Shown: positions 7,602 to 14,796 of the stretch, piece by piece
Numbering within the stretch: position 1 is the stretch's first letter
Layout of the letters: every line of letters starts with the position of its first letter
Assembly: GCA_002361535.1 (NCBI GenBank)
Contig: DETG01000102.1
Coordinates: 1-30,821, forward strand
Direction: 5' to 3'
DNA: 30,821 nucleotides
From: Prevotella sp. UBA3294
Lineage (GTDB): Bacteria > Bacteroidota > Bacteroidia > Bacteroidales > Bacteroidaceae
The notes under the pieces: generated by a model
The model's database searches: none
What the model was told of the DNA's origin: nothing
Seen by the model: the letters and a program-made list of their open reading frames with translations, nothing else
Translations under genes and position numbers: made by a program

Positions 7602-7632
7602 CAAAGATAAGCAATATTTTTGATAGTGCAAA
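7602..7632 (-). promoter_or_regulatory. Promoter of the receptor/lipoprotein operon
   Basis: On the minus strand TTTG (7632-7629), 19 bp, then TATCTTTG (7609-7602) gives an exact match to the Bacteroidetes consensus. The start of transcription would be near 7595, about 20 bases before the receptor start codon. Confidence 0.85.
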
Positions 7633-7678
7633 ATCTTTTCCATCTTTTTCTCATCTTTCAAAAAACTTCCCGTTTTAT

Positions 7679-7709
7679 TTTGTCGTTAGTTAAAATAATA
7701 GTATCTTTG
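7679..7709 (+). promoter_or_regulatory. Promoter of the EEP nuclease gene
   Basis: TTTG (7679-7682), 19 bp, TATCTTTG (7702-7709): an exact consensus match 16 bases before the ATG at 7726. With the promoter on the other strand it makes this a true divergent control region of about 150 bp, with 46 bp between the two -33 elements. Confidence 0.85.
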
Positions 7710-7725
7710 CAGAAAATAACAGCTT

Positions 7726-8775
7726 ATGAACAGACTAAGAATCCTTTTTGTTATCCTTTGCTGCGGTGCAGTCTTCACCGTATCCGCTCAGAAGAAGTTC
7801 AGTGTTTATGCCGTGGGCTTCTATAATCAGGAGAATTTATTCGATACCTGTCATGATGAAGGGAAAAATGATTACGATTTTTTGCCAACGGGCAGTTATC
7901 GGTGGAATGCGAGAAAATATACGCATAAGTTACAGAATATGGCAAGGGCTCTGGCTGATTTAGGTACTGACATGCTTCCCAATGTCGGTTGTGCCGTGAT
8001 CGGTTTGGCCGAGGTGGAAAACGCACGTGCCCTTGATGACCTCGTGGCCCAGGAGCCTTTGCGTGCACGCAATATGAAATATGTGCATATTGAAGGCCCA
8101 GATAGTCGTGGTATCGATTGTGCCATGCTCTACAATCCTTCCTTGTTCACTGTGAATGACGTGCAGCTGCATCCCTATATGCAAGAGCTGGAGCAGGACA
8201 GCGTATTCCATACCCGTGGTTTCCTGACTGTCAAAGGCACATTGGCCAATGAGCCGGTTACGGTCATTGTCTGTCATTGGCCCAGTCGATATAGCACATC
8301 TTTTTATCGTGAGAGTGCTGCCCGTCAGGTGCGGGCCATCAAAGACCGTGTCCTTCAAGAGAATCCCGATACCAAGGTGTTTGTGATGGGGGATATGAAC
8401 GATGATCCTACGAACAAAAGTATGACCGACGGTTTGGGCTGCAAACCCGATGTGAAGAAGGTGGGTGATAATGATATGTTCAATCCATGGTATAACGTGT
8501 TGGTGAAACAAGGTACAGGAACCTTGGCATATAACGGTGCATGGAACCTCTTTGACCAGATTGTGATGACGCCCAATACTCTCGATCGAAAAGGAACCAA
8601 AGAGTACAGTCATCTTACCTACCTGAAAAGTCAGGTGTTCCGCCGCGATTACCTGATCCAGTTGGAAGGAAAGTATAAGGGCAATCCCAAGCGTACTCAT
8701 GCCGGGGGAGTGTGGCTCGACGGATATAGCGACCACTTGCCCGTTGTCGTGTATTTGGTAAAAGAACAGAAATGA
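7726..8775 (+). CDS. Secreted endonuclease/exonuclease/phosphatase (EEP) family enzyme
   Basis: A 349-residue protein with a cleavable signal peptide ending FTVSAQ at residue 22. EEP-fold motifs appear in order: FYNQENLFDT (31-41; Asn/Glu at the metal site), VIGLAEVEN (91-99; metal-binding Glu96), DSRGIDCAMLYNP (126-138), VIVCHWPSR (180-188), VFVMGDMNDDP (218-228; Asp223/Asn225) and LDGYSDHLPV (331-340; the Asp336-His337 pair). All expected catalytic residues are present, so it should be an active metal-dependent phosphodiesterase or phosphatase, secreted or periplasmic. The family cleaves DNA, RNA, inositol phosphates or sphingomyelin; sequence alone does not settle which. It is divergent from the receptor/OB-lipoprotein operon and followed by uridine kinase, which fits nuclease activity on extracellular nucleic acid. 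Confidence 0.92.
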   Translation: MNRLRILFVILCCGAVFTVSAQKKFSVYAVGFYNQENLFDTCHDEGKNDYDFLPTGSYRWNARKYTHKLQNMARALADLGTDMLPNVGCAVIGLAEVENARALDDLVAQEPLRARNMKYVHIEGPDSRGIDCAMLYNPSLFTVNDVQLHPYMQELEQDSVFHTRGFLTVKGTLANEPVTVIVCHWPSRYSTSFYRESAARQVRAIKDRVLQENPDTKVFVMGDMNDDPTNKSMTDGLGCKPDVKKVGDNDMFNPWYNVLVKQGTGTLAYNGAWNLFDQIVMTPNTLDRKGTKEYSHLTYLKSQVFRRDYLIQLEGKYKGNPKRTHAGGVWLDGYSDHLPVVVYLVKEQK

Positions 8776-8837
8776 GAGATCTCTGGCTTTTGATCTTTGA
8801 CCATTGATCTTTGTAGTTGAAACGCAAGAGTTAGAAT

Positions 8838-9446
8838 ATGACTATTATTGGTATTGCTGGCGGAACGGGTTCTGGTAAAACCACCGTCGTGAAGAAAATC
8901 GTGGAGACATTACCCCCTCATTGTGTGGCCGTGGTGCCTCTCGACTCCTATTATAATGATACAACGGGGATGACCGACGAGGAACGAAGGATGATCAACT
9001 TTGACCATCCCGATGCCTTTGATTGGAAGTTGCTGCATAAACAGATCGGTATGCTGAAACGCGGTGAAGCCATTGAACAGCCCACCTATAGCTATGTGCT
9101 GAGTAACCGTCTGCCCGAGACAGTGCATGTGGAGCCGAAGCCGGTGATCATCATAGAGGGTATCATGACTTTGGTGGATAGGAAGTTACGTAATATGATG
9201 GACCTGAAGATCTTCGTGGATACCGATTCTGATGAGCGACTTATCCGAAATATCCTGCGCGATGTGGTGGAACGTGGTCGTACGGTTGATATGGTACTAA
9301 ACCGCTACTTGGAAGTGCTGAAACCTATGCATGAGCAGTTTATTGAACCCACAAAGAAATATGCCGATATCATCATCCCGCAAGGTGGCGAGAACATGAA
9401 AGGTATCGGCATTATCTGCAAATATATTGAAGGACTTACGTTATAG
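8838..9446 (+). CDS. udk: Uridine kinase
   Basis: Pyrimidine salvage enzyme that phosphorylates uridine and cytidine to UMP and CMP in the cytoplasm. The 202-residue protein has the P-loop GIAGGTGSGKTT (5-16), the nucleoside-binding DSYYND segment (36-41), NFDHPDAFDW (53-62) and TYSYVLSNR, IIIEGIM and the LID-like RDVVERGRTV segment, all in the order of bacterial Udk. The length is close to the family norm of 205-215. It is 62 bases after the EEP gene on the same strand with no convincing promoter of its own, so co-transcription is likely. It converges with the membrane protein gene 8 bases further on. Confidence 0.96.
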   Translation: MTIIGIAGGTGSGKTTVVKKIVETLPPHCVAVVPLDSYYNDTTGMTDEERRMINFDHPDAFDWKLLHKQIGMLKRGEAIEQPTYSYVLSNRLPETVHVEPKPVIIIEGIMTLVDRKLRNMMDLKIFVDTDSDERLIRNILRDVVERGRTVDMVLNRYLEVLKPMHEQFIEPTKKYADIIIPQGGENMKGIGIICKYIEGLTL

Positions 9447-9454
9447 GCCCGAAG

Positions 9455-10162
9455 TCATTGTGGCTCCGTCTCTATAACCTCTGCATCCTCTATCTTGCTG
9501 GTATCTATGACATCCTCAACAGAGGCTTGCTCCAGCTTGCGCTGCGTGTCTTCGTATTCTTTCTTGGCCTTGTAAATTTTGATGCTGTTAACGCATTCCA
9601 CTACTCCGTAGAACATCAGACACCAGCCTAAGATACGGAAAGGTAAGGCCGACATCTCCATCGGCTTCACCAGCATGAAGATTCCTACACCGAGGATAAT
9701 GGTGGGGAATACCCAAAAGAGGAAAGGAATGGTACTGATCTTTCGGATGCCTGCCAGGTTGAAATATTGGTTGATAGCACCTAAGATCAAAATGGCGGCC
9801 AGCACATACATTACACCGTTGATGAAGGTTGTTGGCATCATCGCAAGGATCACACCTAAGATGACACTGCCTAATCCCACAATCGGAAATGGGGGACGCA
9901 TGGCTCTCTCTATGTCTTCGGGATTCTCCGGTGCATCTTTCCCCTCGCGCATCTCTGCCATGGCGGCTAAACGCTCGGCTGTCTTCTGTGCCTTTCGCTT
10001 CTCGGCATAATAGGCGATCACAGAGACAAGGCCAGATATGAAGAACAAGGCTCCCGTGGCAATGGTGAGCCATTGAACCATTTCTGTGCGGTACATCACC
10101 AACAGATAACCAACGACGATGGCACAAATGGCTCGGATGATTGAACTTTGAAGTATTCGCAT
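9455..10162 (-). CDS. HdeD/DUF308-like inner-membrane protein
   Basis: A 235-residue protein with about six hydrophobic segments in two blocks. One pair lies before residue 55 and four between about 95 and 205, separated by a charged loop (YAEKRKAQKTAERLAAMAEM and following) and ending in an acidic hydrophilic tail (VIDTSKIEDAEVIETEPQ). The repeated pattern of a short helix, Gly-rich turn and helix (GLGSVILGVILAMMP; FPTIILGVGIFMLVKP) is what is seen in DUF308/HdeD proteins, which are linked to acid stress in enterobacteria. The function here is unknown. The start ATG at 10162 lies about 22 bases after the predicted transcription start of its own promoter. Confidence 0.8.
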   Translation of the reverse strand: MRILQSSIIRAICAIVVGYLLVMYRTEMVQWLTIATGALFFISGLVSVIAYYAEKRKAQKTAERLAAMAEMREGKDAPENPEDIERAMRPPFPIVGLGSVILGVILAMMPTTFINGVMYVLAAILILGAINQYFNLAGIRKISTIPFLFWVFPTIILGVGIFMLVKPMEMSALPFRILGWCLMFYGVVECVNSIKIYKAKKEYEDTQRKLEQASVEDVIDTSKIEDAEVIETEPQ

Positions 10163-10189
10163 AATGTGAGTTTTTTACTGTTTCTTTCG

Positions 10190-10221
10190 CAAAATTACGA
10201 AAATAGAATGAAAGAAACAAT
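10190..10221 (-). promoter_or_regulatory. Promoter of the DUF308-like gene
   Basis: On the minus strand the -7 element TAATTTTG (10197-10190) is exact. The -33 element is ATTG (10221-10218) at 20 bp, one base off consensus. Confidence 0.65.
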
Positions 10222-10229
10222 TTTTTTGT

Positions 10230-10237
10230 TACTTTTG
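10230..10237 (+). promoter_or_regulatory. -7 element of the histidine phosphatase promoter
   Basis: TACTTTTG matches TAnnTTTG and sits 17 bases before the ATG at 10255. No good TTTG is found 19-20 bp upstream (AATG lies there), so this promoter may be weak or need an activator. Confidence 0.55.
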
Positions 10238-10254
10238 TCGAAATTTTCTAAGAA

Positions 10255-10800
10255 ATGACAAAATTATTACTGGTAAGGCATGGGGAAACGGTTGATAATG
10301 TCAACCAGATCATGCAAGGACAAACACAAGGGGAACTGACGGTGAACGGTATCAAACAGGCAGAGGAACTGGCCAAGGTGCTGAGGGGGGAACCGATCAA
10401 TGCCTTTGTGAGCAGCGACTTGAAACGCAGTGTGGATACTTGTATGATCCTGGCAAAGCCGCATGCCTTACCAGTTGTACAGACGCCCTTGTTGAGAGAA
10501 AGGGATTGGGGAGGTTTTACAGGGCGATTCATTCCAGATCTAAAAGGTGAAATATGGCCTGACGATGTGGAGTCGTTACCTGATCTGTTAGCCCGGGCAC
10601 GACAATTCCTTGACTTCATCCAGGCCCACTTTGAAGGGAAAACGGTTTTGGCCGTTGGGCATGGTATTATCAACAAAGCGATACAAGCAGTGCACCTCGG
10701 CAAGGAGATGCGCGAGATTCCGCGAATGACCAATGCCGAGGTGCGTATATTAGATATGAAAAGAGAGTATGCTTATCTGCGACCGCCAAAACCACCATGA
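10255..10800 (+). CDS. Histidine phosphatase family protein (phosphoglycerate mutase-like)
   Basis: A 181-residue cytoplasmic enzyme of the branch-2-type phosphatase/mutase superfamily. Catalytic features are all visible: LVRHGET at 6-12 with nucleophile His9 and Arg8, SSDLKRSVDT with Arg58, LLRERDWGGFTG with the acid/base Glu82, and VGHGIINKAI with His136. It is short for a true phosphoglycerate mutase (about 230-250), so a phosphatase acting on a small phosphorylated metabolite (for example alpha-ribazole phosphate or a sugar phosphate) is more likely; the substrate cannot be told. The C-terminal PPKPP tail lies in the 28-bp region shared with the convergent Ser/Arg-rich gene, whose Gly-Gly repeats dictate the codons on the other strand. 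Confidence 0.9.
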   Translation: MTKLLLVRHGETVDNVNQIMQGQTQGELTVNGIKQAEELAKVLRGEPINAFVSSDLKRSVDTCMILAKPHALPVVQTPLLRERDWGGFTGRFIPDLKGEIWPDDVESLPDLLARARQFLDFIQAHFEGKTVLAVGHGIINKAIQAVHLGKEMREIPRMTNAEVRILDMKREYAYLRPPKPP

Positions 10801-11858
10801 GAGCCACCACCGTGAGATCCACCACCGCGTGAACCACTGCTGAATGAACCGCTGTGTGAACTGCCGCCACGTGACGAAGGAGCGGATACGCTTCTTGATG
10901 AAGAACCACTACGTCCGGATGAGAAAGAACGGCTGGGGGCAGAGAAACTACCGCGGGAAGAACTACGCGACTCACTATAGCTGCGGGTGCTGCTCTGACG
11001 TGAACCGAAATTACCGTTGCTCCTATTTACTGATGAACTGCGGGGAGTAGAGCGTTCAATGGATGAGCTGCGTTCACGGCTGCTACTCACATTTTCTCTG
11101 TTACCAAACGAACCGCTGTTGCGGCTGCCACTGAAGGTACCATTGCTGCGTGAGCCTATGCTACGTGATCCGATGTTGTCGGAACGACGCTCCGTACTAC
11201 GGTTGCTGTCATAACGGCGTTCACCACCACGGTTACCTCTGTTGAAGGAGTGGTTGCCATTGTCGTTTCTGCGCTCCAAGGCTCGTCCACCTTGCCTGCG
11301 CTCGAAGTGTCCACTGTGGCTGCGGAAATCACCACGGTCAAAGCCGTTACGCATGCCGAAGCCGTGCCTGTCATGTCCATGACGGTGACTTGCACCAAAG
11401 GTGCGACCGTGATACCAGCTGCGACCGCCGTTCATGCGCCAGCTATGTCCACCGCGATAGGTAAGGTAGAAGTGTGGTCTGCCGAAGTAGAAATAGGTAC
11501 GGTGCGGATAGCGGGCATAGATCCCGAAGTGCCAGTAGCCTGCTTCCCAATAGAGGGGACGGTAGAAATAACTTGCTGCACAATAGGCACTGTACTGCCA
11601 GTCGAGCAGGATGTAGCTTAAGTCGAGGTTACGCCGGGTCCAATACACTCCGTAGAGATCATCGTAGTGATCAATGCTCATCAGGTAGTCGAGGTTGATC
11701 TCGTAAGCTGCCTCGTACTGGTCCTCGGTGAGGTTCAGTTCGTATGCCATCTTGTCGGTAAGGAACAATGCCTGATCGCGAGCCTGCTCATAGCTCATGG
11801 CGTTGGCTGTTACTGTCATGGTGAACAGTGCTGTAAGAGCAAAAATCAACTTCTTCAT
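10773..11858 (-). CDS. Secreted low-complexity Ser/Arg/Gly/His-rich protein
   Basis: A 361-residue protein with a signal peptide ending at TANA (about residue 20). Residues 21-60 form a helical segment (YEQARDQALFLTDKMAYELN, then LTEDQYEAAYEINLDYLM) that resembles small periplasmic stress sensors of the Spy/CpxP type in tone only. Residues 60-145 are very Tyr/Trp-rich (YGVYWTRRNLDLSYILLDWQ, YFYFGRPHFYLTYRGG). From about 150 to the end it is almost wholly Ser, Arg, Gly, His and Asn, with repeated SRS, RSSS and GGGSHGGG words, so it should be disordered and strongly positively charged. I recognise no family name. Its 3' end overlaps that of the histidine phosphatase gene by 28 bp in convergent orientation. 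It has its own promoter near 11908-11939. Confidence 0.82.
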   Translation of the reverse strand: MKKLIFALTALFTMTVTANAMSYEQARDQALFLTDKMAYELNLTEDQYEAAYEINLDYLMSIDHYDDLYGVYWTRRNLDLSYILLDWQYSAYCAASYFYRPLYWEAGYWHFGIYARYPHRTYFYFGRPHFYLTYRGGHSWRMNGGRSWYHGRTFGASHRHGHDRHGFGMRNGFDRGDFRSHSGHFERRQGGRALERRNDNGNHSFNRGNRGGERRYDSNRSTERRSDNIGSRSIGSRSNGTFSGSRNSGSFGNRENVSSSRERSSSIERSTPRSSSVNRSNGNFGSRQSSTRSYSESRSSSRGSFSAPSRSFSSGRSGSSSRSVSAPSSRGGSSHSGSFSSGSRGGGSHGGGSHGGFGGRR

Positions 11859-12104
11859 AATCGTATCTTTTTTAAAGGGTTGTTATTAATTCTTTCTTTT
11901 CACGATGCAAAGAAACAACAAAATATACACCTAAGCAAAGGAAAATCCCTACTTCGTGCGGGAATTTCCCTAAACGTTAGGACTTATCTTTTTTTGTGTC
12001 TTCATCCCCTGTGTCTTTCGCATCCTACAAGATACAGTGAATCCCCCAATCAAATTATAGGGATGAATTATACTAAAACGAAGTTTTACGCGTTATAGTG
12101 AATA
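11859..12104. other. Divergent intergenic region, 246 bp
   Basis: Holds the promoter of the Ser/Arg-rich gene on its left side. On the plus strand I see no good consensus promoter for the Wzi-like gene; words such as TATCTTTTTTTG near 11983 are imperfect. No RNA gene or long hairpin is evident. Confidence 0.5.
11908..11939 (-). promoter_or_regulatory. Probable promoter of the Ser/Arg-rich protein gene
   Basis: On the minus strand TTTG (11939-11936), 20 bp, TTTCTTTG (11915-11908). The -7 element has one mismatch to TAnnTTTG. The predicted leader is about 45 bases. Confidence 0.55.
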
Positions 12105-13673
12105 ATGAAGATGATCAGCAGATTGTTATTGATGGTCTCATGGGCTGTGGCACTGCCTATGATGGGACAAGAAGAAAACGAGGCCTCCCTCCTAAACGGG
12201 CTTGACTACAAAGTGGAATTTCAGTCAAGTGTGTCGGATGGGAATACTCCTTTATGGCTGAATGCGAACAAGCACGGACTCAGTTCTCTGCGGTCGTTGA
12301 ACGGATATCTGCGTGGAGCAGTGGAACGCCCCTTGGCCAAGGATAGTATGCGCCAGTGGGGAGTTGGCTATGCCTTGGATCTCGTTGCTCCCCTTCATTA
12401 TTCCAGTGACATGATCGTGCAGCAGGCTTACGCAGAGTTGAGGTGGAAGAAAGGTGTGCTGACTCTGGGCAGTAAGGAATGGCCGATGGAACTGAAAGAC
12501 AACCAACTTTCTTCTGGGTCTCTGACGTTAGGCATCAATGCCCGTCCTGTCCCCCAGCTGCGTGTCGCATTACCTGAATATTGGGCTTTGCCCTTACTGG
12601 GTGGGTGGGTTCATCTGAAAGGACATATCGCCTACGGTTGGACTACCGATGGAGGATGGCAGCGTACTTTCACTCGGCAGCAGACCAAATATACGCTACA
12701 TACAATGTTCCATAGTAAGGCGGGCTATTTGAAGATAGGAAAGAATGGTAAACCGTTATCGGTGGAACTGGGACTTGAAATGGGTAGTCAGTTTGGAGGT
12801 ATCTCTTATATACAGCGGGAGGGTGGCATGAATGATATCCATAATGAAGGTGGACTGGCCGCCCTGTGGCATGCTTTCATTCCCAGTGGATCTGAAGTAG
12901 TGGAGGATGTCTATAAGAATACGTCAGGTAACAATCTGGGAAGCTGGCTCCTGAAGGTGAACTTCGAACAGCCTTCCTGGCAGATCGGTGTCTATGCCGA
13001 CCATTTCTTTGAGGATCACTCTTCGATGTTCCTGCTCGATTATAATGGTTATGGCAGTGGAATCAACTGGGACAAGAAAGAAGAAAACAAGTTTGTTGGT
13101 TATGATTTGAAGGACATGCTACTGGGTGCTGAGGTGTATCTGAAGCATTTCCGTTGGGTGAACAAAATTGTTTGTGAATACCTCTATACAAAATACCAGA
13201 GCGGCCCCATGTACCACGACCATACCGTGACGATTTCAGATCATATAGGAGGAAGGGACAATTATTACAACCATCATATCTTCTCCGGCTGGCAGCATTG
13301 GGGACAAGTGATGGGAAATCCTCTGTATCGCTCACCTATATATAATAAGGATGGCAATGTCATGGTTGAGAACAACCGTTTTGTAGCGTGGCATCTGGGA
13401 TTTTCCGGGAAACCAACCGGCCAATGGTCCTATCGCGTGCTGGGTACATGGCAGCGTGGCTTTGGTACCTATGAATTGCCTTTCTATGATCCCTGCGAGA
13501 GTGTCTGTATCATGGCTGAGGCTGATTATGCCTTTCCCGTCCGTTCTGCTTTGGCCGGATGGTCATTGAAAGCCTCTGCGGGTAAGGACTGGGGTAAGAT
13601 CTATGGAAACAATACTGGTTTCCAACTGACTGTCACGAAATGTGGGCTCCTTCAAAAATCGAAAAGGAAATGA
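12105..13673 (+). CDS. Capsule assembly Wzi family outer-membrane protein
   Basis: A 522-residue protein with an N-terminal signal peptide (ending near LPMMGQEE). The body is a long run of amphipathic beta strands: LYTKYQSG, WLNANKHGLSSL at the N-terminal domain, GYALDLVAPL, GWVHLKGHIAYGW, NRFVAWHLGFSGK and the closing PVRSALAGWSLKASAGKDWG. This fits the Wzi/PF14052-like barrel that in E. coli K30 binds group 1 capsule at the surface. The position at one end of the Wzx/Wzy locus supports a role in polymer attachment. The start at 12105 (MKMISR) is one of two close Met codons (12105 and 12111). Its stop overlaps the next start as ATGA, so the two genes are translationally coupled. Confidence 0.85.
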   Translation: MKMISRLLLMVSWAVALPMMGQEENEASLLNGLDYKVEFQSSVSDGNTPLWLNANKHGLSSLRSLNGYLRGAVERPLAKDSMRQWGVGYALDLVAPLHYSSDMIVQQAYAELRWKKGVLTLGSKEWPMELKDNQLSSGSLTLGINARPVPQLRVALPEYWALPLLGGWVHLKGHIAYGWTTDGGWQRTFTRQQTKYTLHTMFHSKAGYLKIGKNGKPLSVELGLEMGSQFGGISYIQREGGMNDIHNEGGLAALWHAFIPSGSEVVEDVYKNTSGNNLGSWLLKVNFEQPSWQIGVYADHFFEDHSSMFLLDYNGYGSGINWDKKEENKFVGYDLKDMLLGAEVYLKHFRWVNKIVCEYLYTKYQSGPMYHDHTVTISDHIGGRDNYYNHHIFSGWQHWGQVMGNPLYRSPIYNKDGNVMVENNRFVAWHLGFSGKPTGQWSYRVLGTWQRGFGTYELPFYDPCESVCIMAEADYAFPVRSALAGWSLKASAGKDWGKIYGNNTGFQLTVTKCGLLQKSKRK

Positions 13674-14101
13674 AAAAACTGGTCATCTTCATAATAGGAA
13701 TTATTTCGTTGGCGGCTTGTGATGTAGAGTCATCGGACAACGGACAGCTTGACGGTTTCTGGCAGTGGAGCCAGATAGATACGTTGGCTACAGGTGGGAT
13801 AACAGATATGAGGAAATCGAGGATCTTCTGGGATGTAGGTTTCGACTTGTTGGAAATACGTAATACTGATGATTTCAGCAGTCAGGTGCTGTTCCGCTTT
13901 GTTCAGACGAGTAAAACACTCCTCATCTCTTCTCCTGTCATTAAGAACAGGGAAGTGGGAGATATCCGGATTCAGGATCCGCAGGAACTGAATACTTATG
14001 GTATCTATGATCTAACGGAGCAGTTCCACATAGAGTGTCTGAACCGAAATAAGATGGTGTTAAGAAACGAACGTTTCCGTTTCCATTTCCGAAAATACTG
14101 A
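13670..14101 (+). CDS. Small lipoprotein, lipocalin-like (DUF4847-type, tentative)
   Basis: A 143-residue lipoprotein: MKKLVIFIIGIISLAAC, lipobox LAAC with Cys17. Then comes an acidic start (DVESSDNG) and GQLDGFWQWSQIDTL, the short GxW-type opening seen in lipocalin-like Bacteroidetes lipoproteins. The DUF4847 name is from memory. Ten extra codons upstream are open (from 13640), but they lie within the Wzi gene and would destroy the signal peptide; the ATG at 13670 overlaps the Wzi stop by four bases. This coupling suggests a shared role at the outer membrane in polysaccharide display. It converges on the sugar transferase gene with only 6 bases between stops. Confidence 0.82.
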   Translation: MKKLVIFIIGIISLAACDVESSDNGQLDGFWQWSQIDTLATGGITDMRKSRIFWDVGFDLLEIRNTDDFSSQVLFRFVQTSKTLLISSPVIKNREVGDIRIQDPQELNTYGIYDLTEQFHIECLNRNKMVLRNERFRFHFRKY

Positions 14102-14107
14102 CAGGGC

Positions 14108-14737
14108 TTAGAATTTCTTGCCGAACACGATGTTAATGAAGGTCAAAACCAACAACTTCGCATCGAACCATAATGAACGGTGTTCCAAATAATAAAGGTC
14201 AAGTTCCAAACGCCTGAGCATCTTTTCCATGGTGTCTGTATAGCCATTGTATAAGGTGGCATACGAGGTAACACCCGGTCTTACCTGATAGAGATAGGTG
14301 TATCTTGGATCGTGCTCCATGATTTGGTCTATGAAATATTTGCGTTCAGGGCGAGGTCCGATGAATGCCATCTCTCCTTTCACTACGTTCCATAGCTGGG
14401 GAAGTTCATCTAAATGATGGGTTCTCAGGAATTTTCCCACCTTGGTCATGCGCGTCTCATTCTCATGCTGATAGAGGGCAGGACCGTCTTTCTCTGCATC
14501 CATGCGCATACTGCGGAACTTATAAATATAGAAAGGACGGCCAAATCTGCCGATACGTTCCTGCTTGAAGATGGCGGGACCACCATCTTCCCTTTTCACG
14601 GCGATATAGCACACCGCCATCAGTGGGGAGAATACAATAAGACATATCAGTGCAACAAAGAAATCGATGACACGCTTGATATTGCGTTCCATCTCATTCA
14701 TTCCATCCACGATATATCCGTTGTCAAGGGTAGTCAT
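14108..14737 (-). CDS. Undecaprenyl-phosphate sugar-1-phosphate transferase (initiating enzyme)
   Basis: A 210-residue monotopic phosphoglycosyl transferase of the bacterial sugar transferase family (PF02397), the PglC/WcaJ catalytic core. It starts repeat-unit synthesis by moving a sugar-1-phosphate from a UDP-sugar to undecaprenyl phosphate. Visible motifs: KRVIDFFVALICLIVFSPLM (re-entrant membrane helix), GRPFYIYKFRSMRMDAE, THHLDELPQLWNVVKGEMAF (catalytic Asp-Glu pair), IGPRPERKYF and YQVRPGVTSYA. The N-terminus TTLDNGYIVDGMN is, from memory, common in Bacteroidetes members, so I start at the ATG at 14737 rather than five codons earlier. It is the second gene after the GT2 gene on the same strand, 59 bases downstream. 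Confidence 0.92.
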   Translation of the reverse strand: MTTLDNGYIVDGMNEMERNIKRVIDFFVALICLIVFSPLMAVCYIAVKREDGGPAIFKQERIGRFGRPFYIYKFRSMRMDAEKDGPALYQHENETRMTKVGKFLRTHHLDELPQLWNVVKGEMAFIGPRPERKYFIDQIMEHDPRYTYLYQVRPGVTSYATLYNGYTDTMEKMLRRLELDLYYLEHRSLWFDAKLLVLTFINIVFGKKF

Positions 14738-14796
14738 TAAACCAATAAGCACGTTCTTTAGGGTTGTTGTACTATAATAACGACCCTCTATTTCAT

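Noticed and set aside
7960..8736. A 258-codon minus-strand frame opposite the EEP gene
   Set aside because: The EEP gene has all its catalytic motifs in the plus frame; the antisense frame has no recognisable features.
10968..10980. CGACTCACTATAG resembles the core of the phage T7 promoter
   Set aside because: It lies within the Ser/Arg-rich gene, where the complementary strand encodes the ordinary SYSES run; the upstream T7 bases do not match and no T7-type polymerase is nearby.
11667..12098. 143-codon plus-strand frame across the 5' end of the Ser/Arg-rich gene and the intergenic region
   Set aside because: Starts antisense to a gene with a clear signal peptide, runs through its promoter, and has no domain or signal features.
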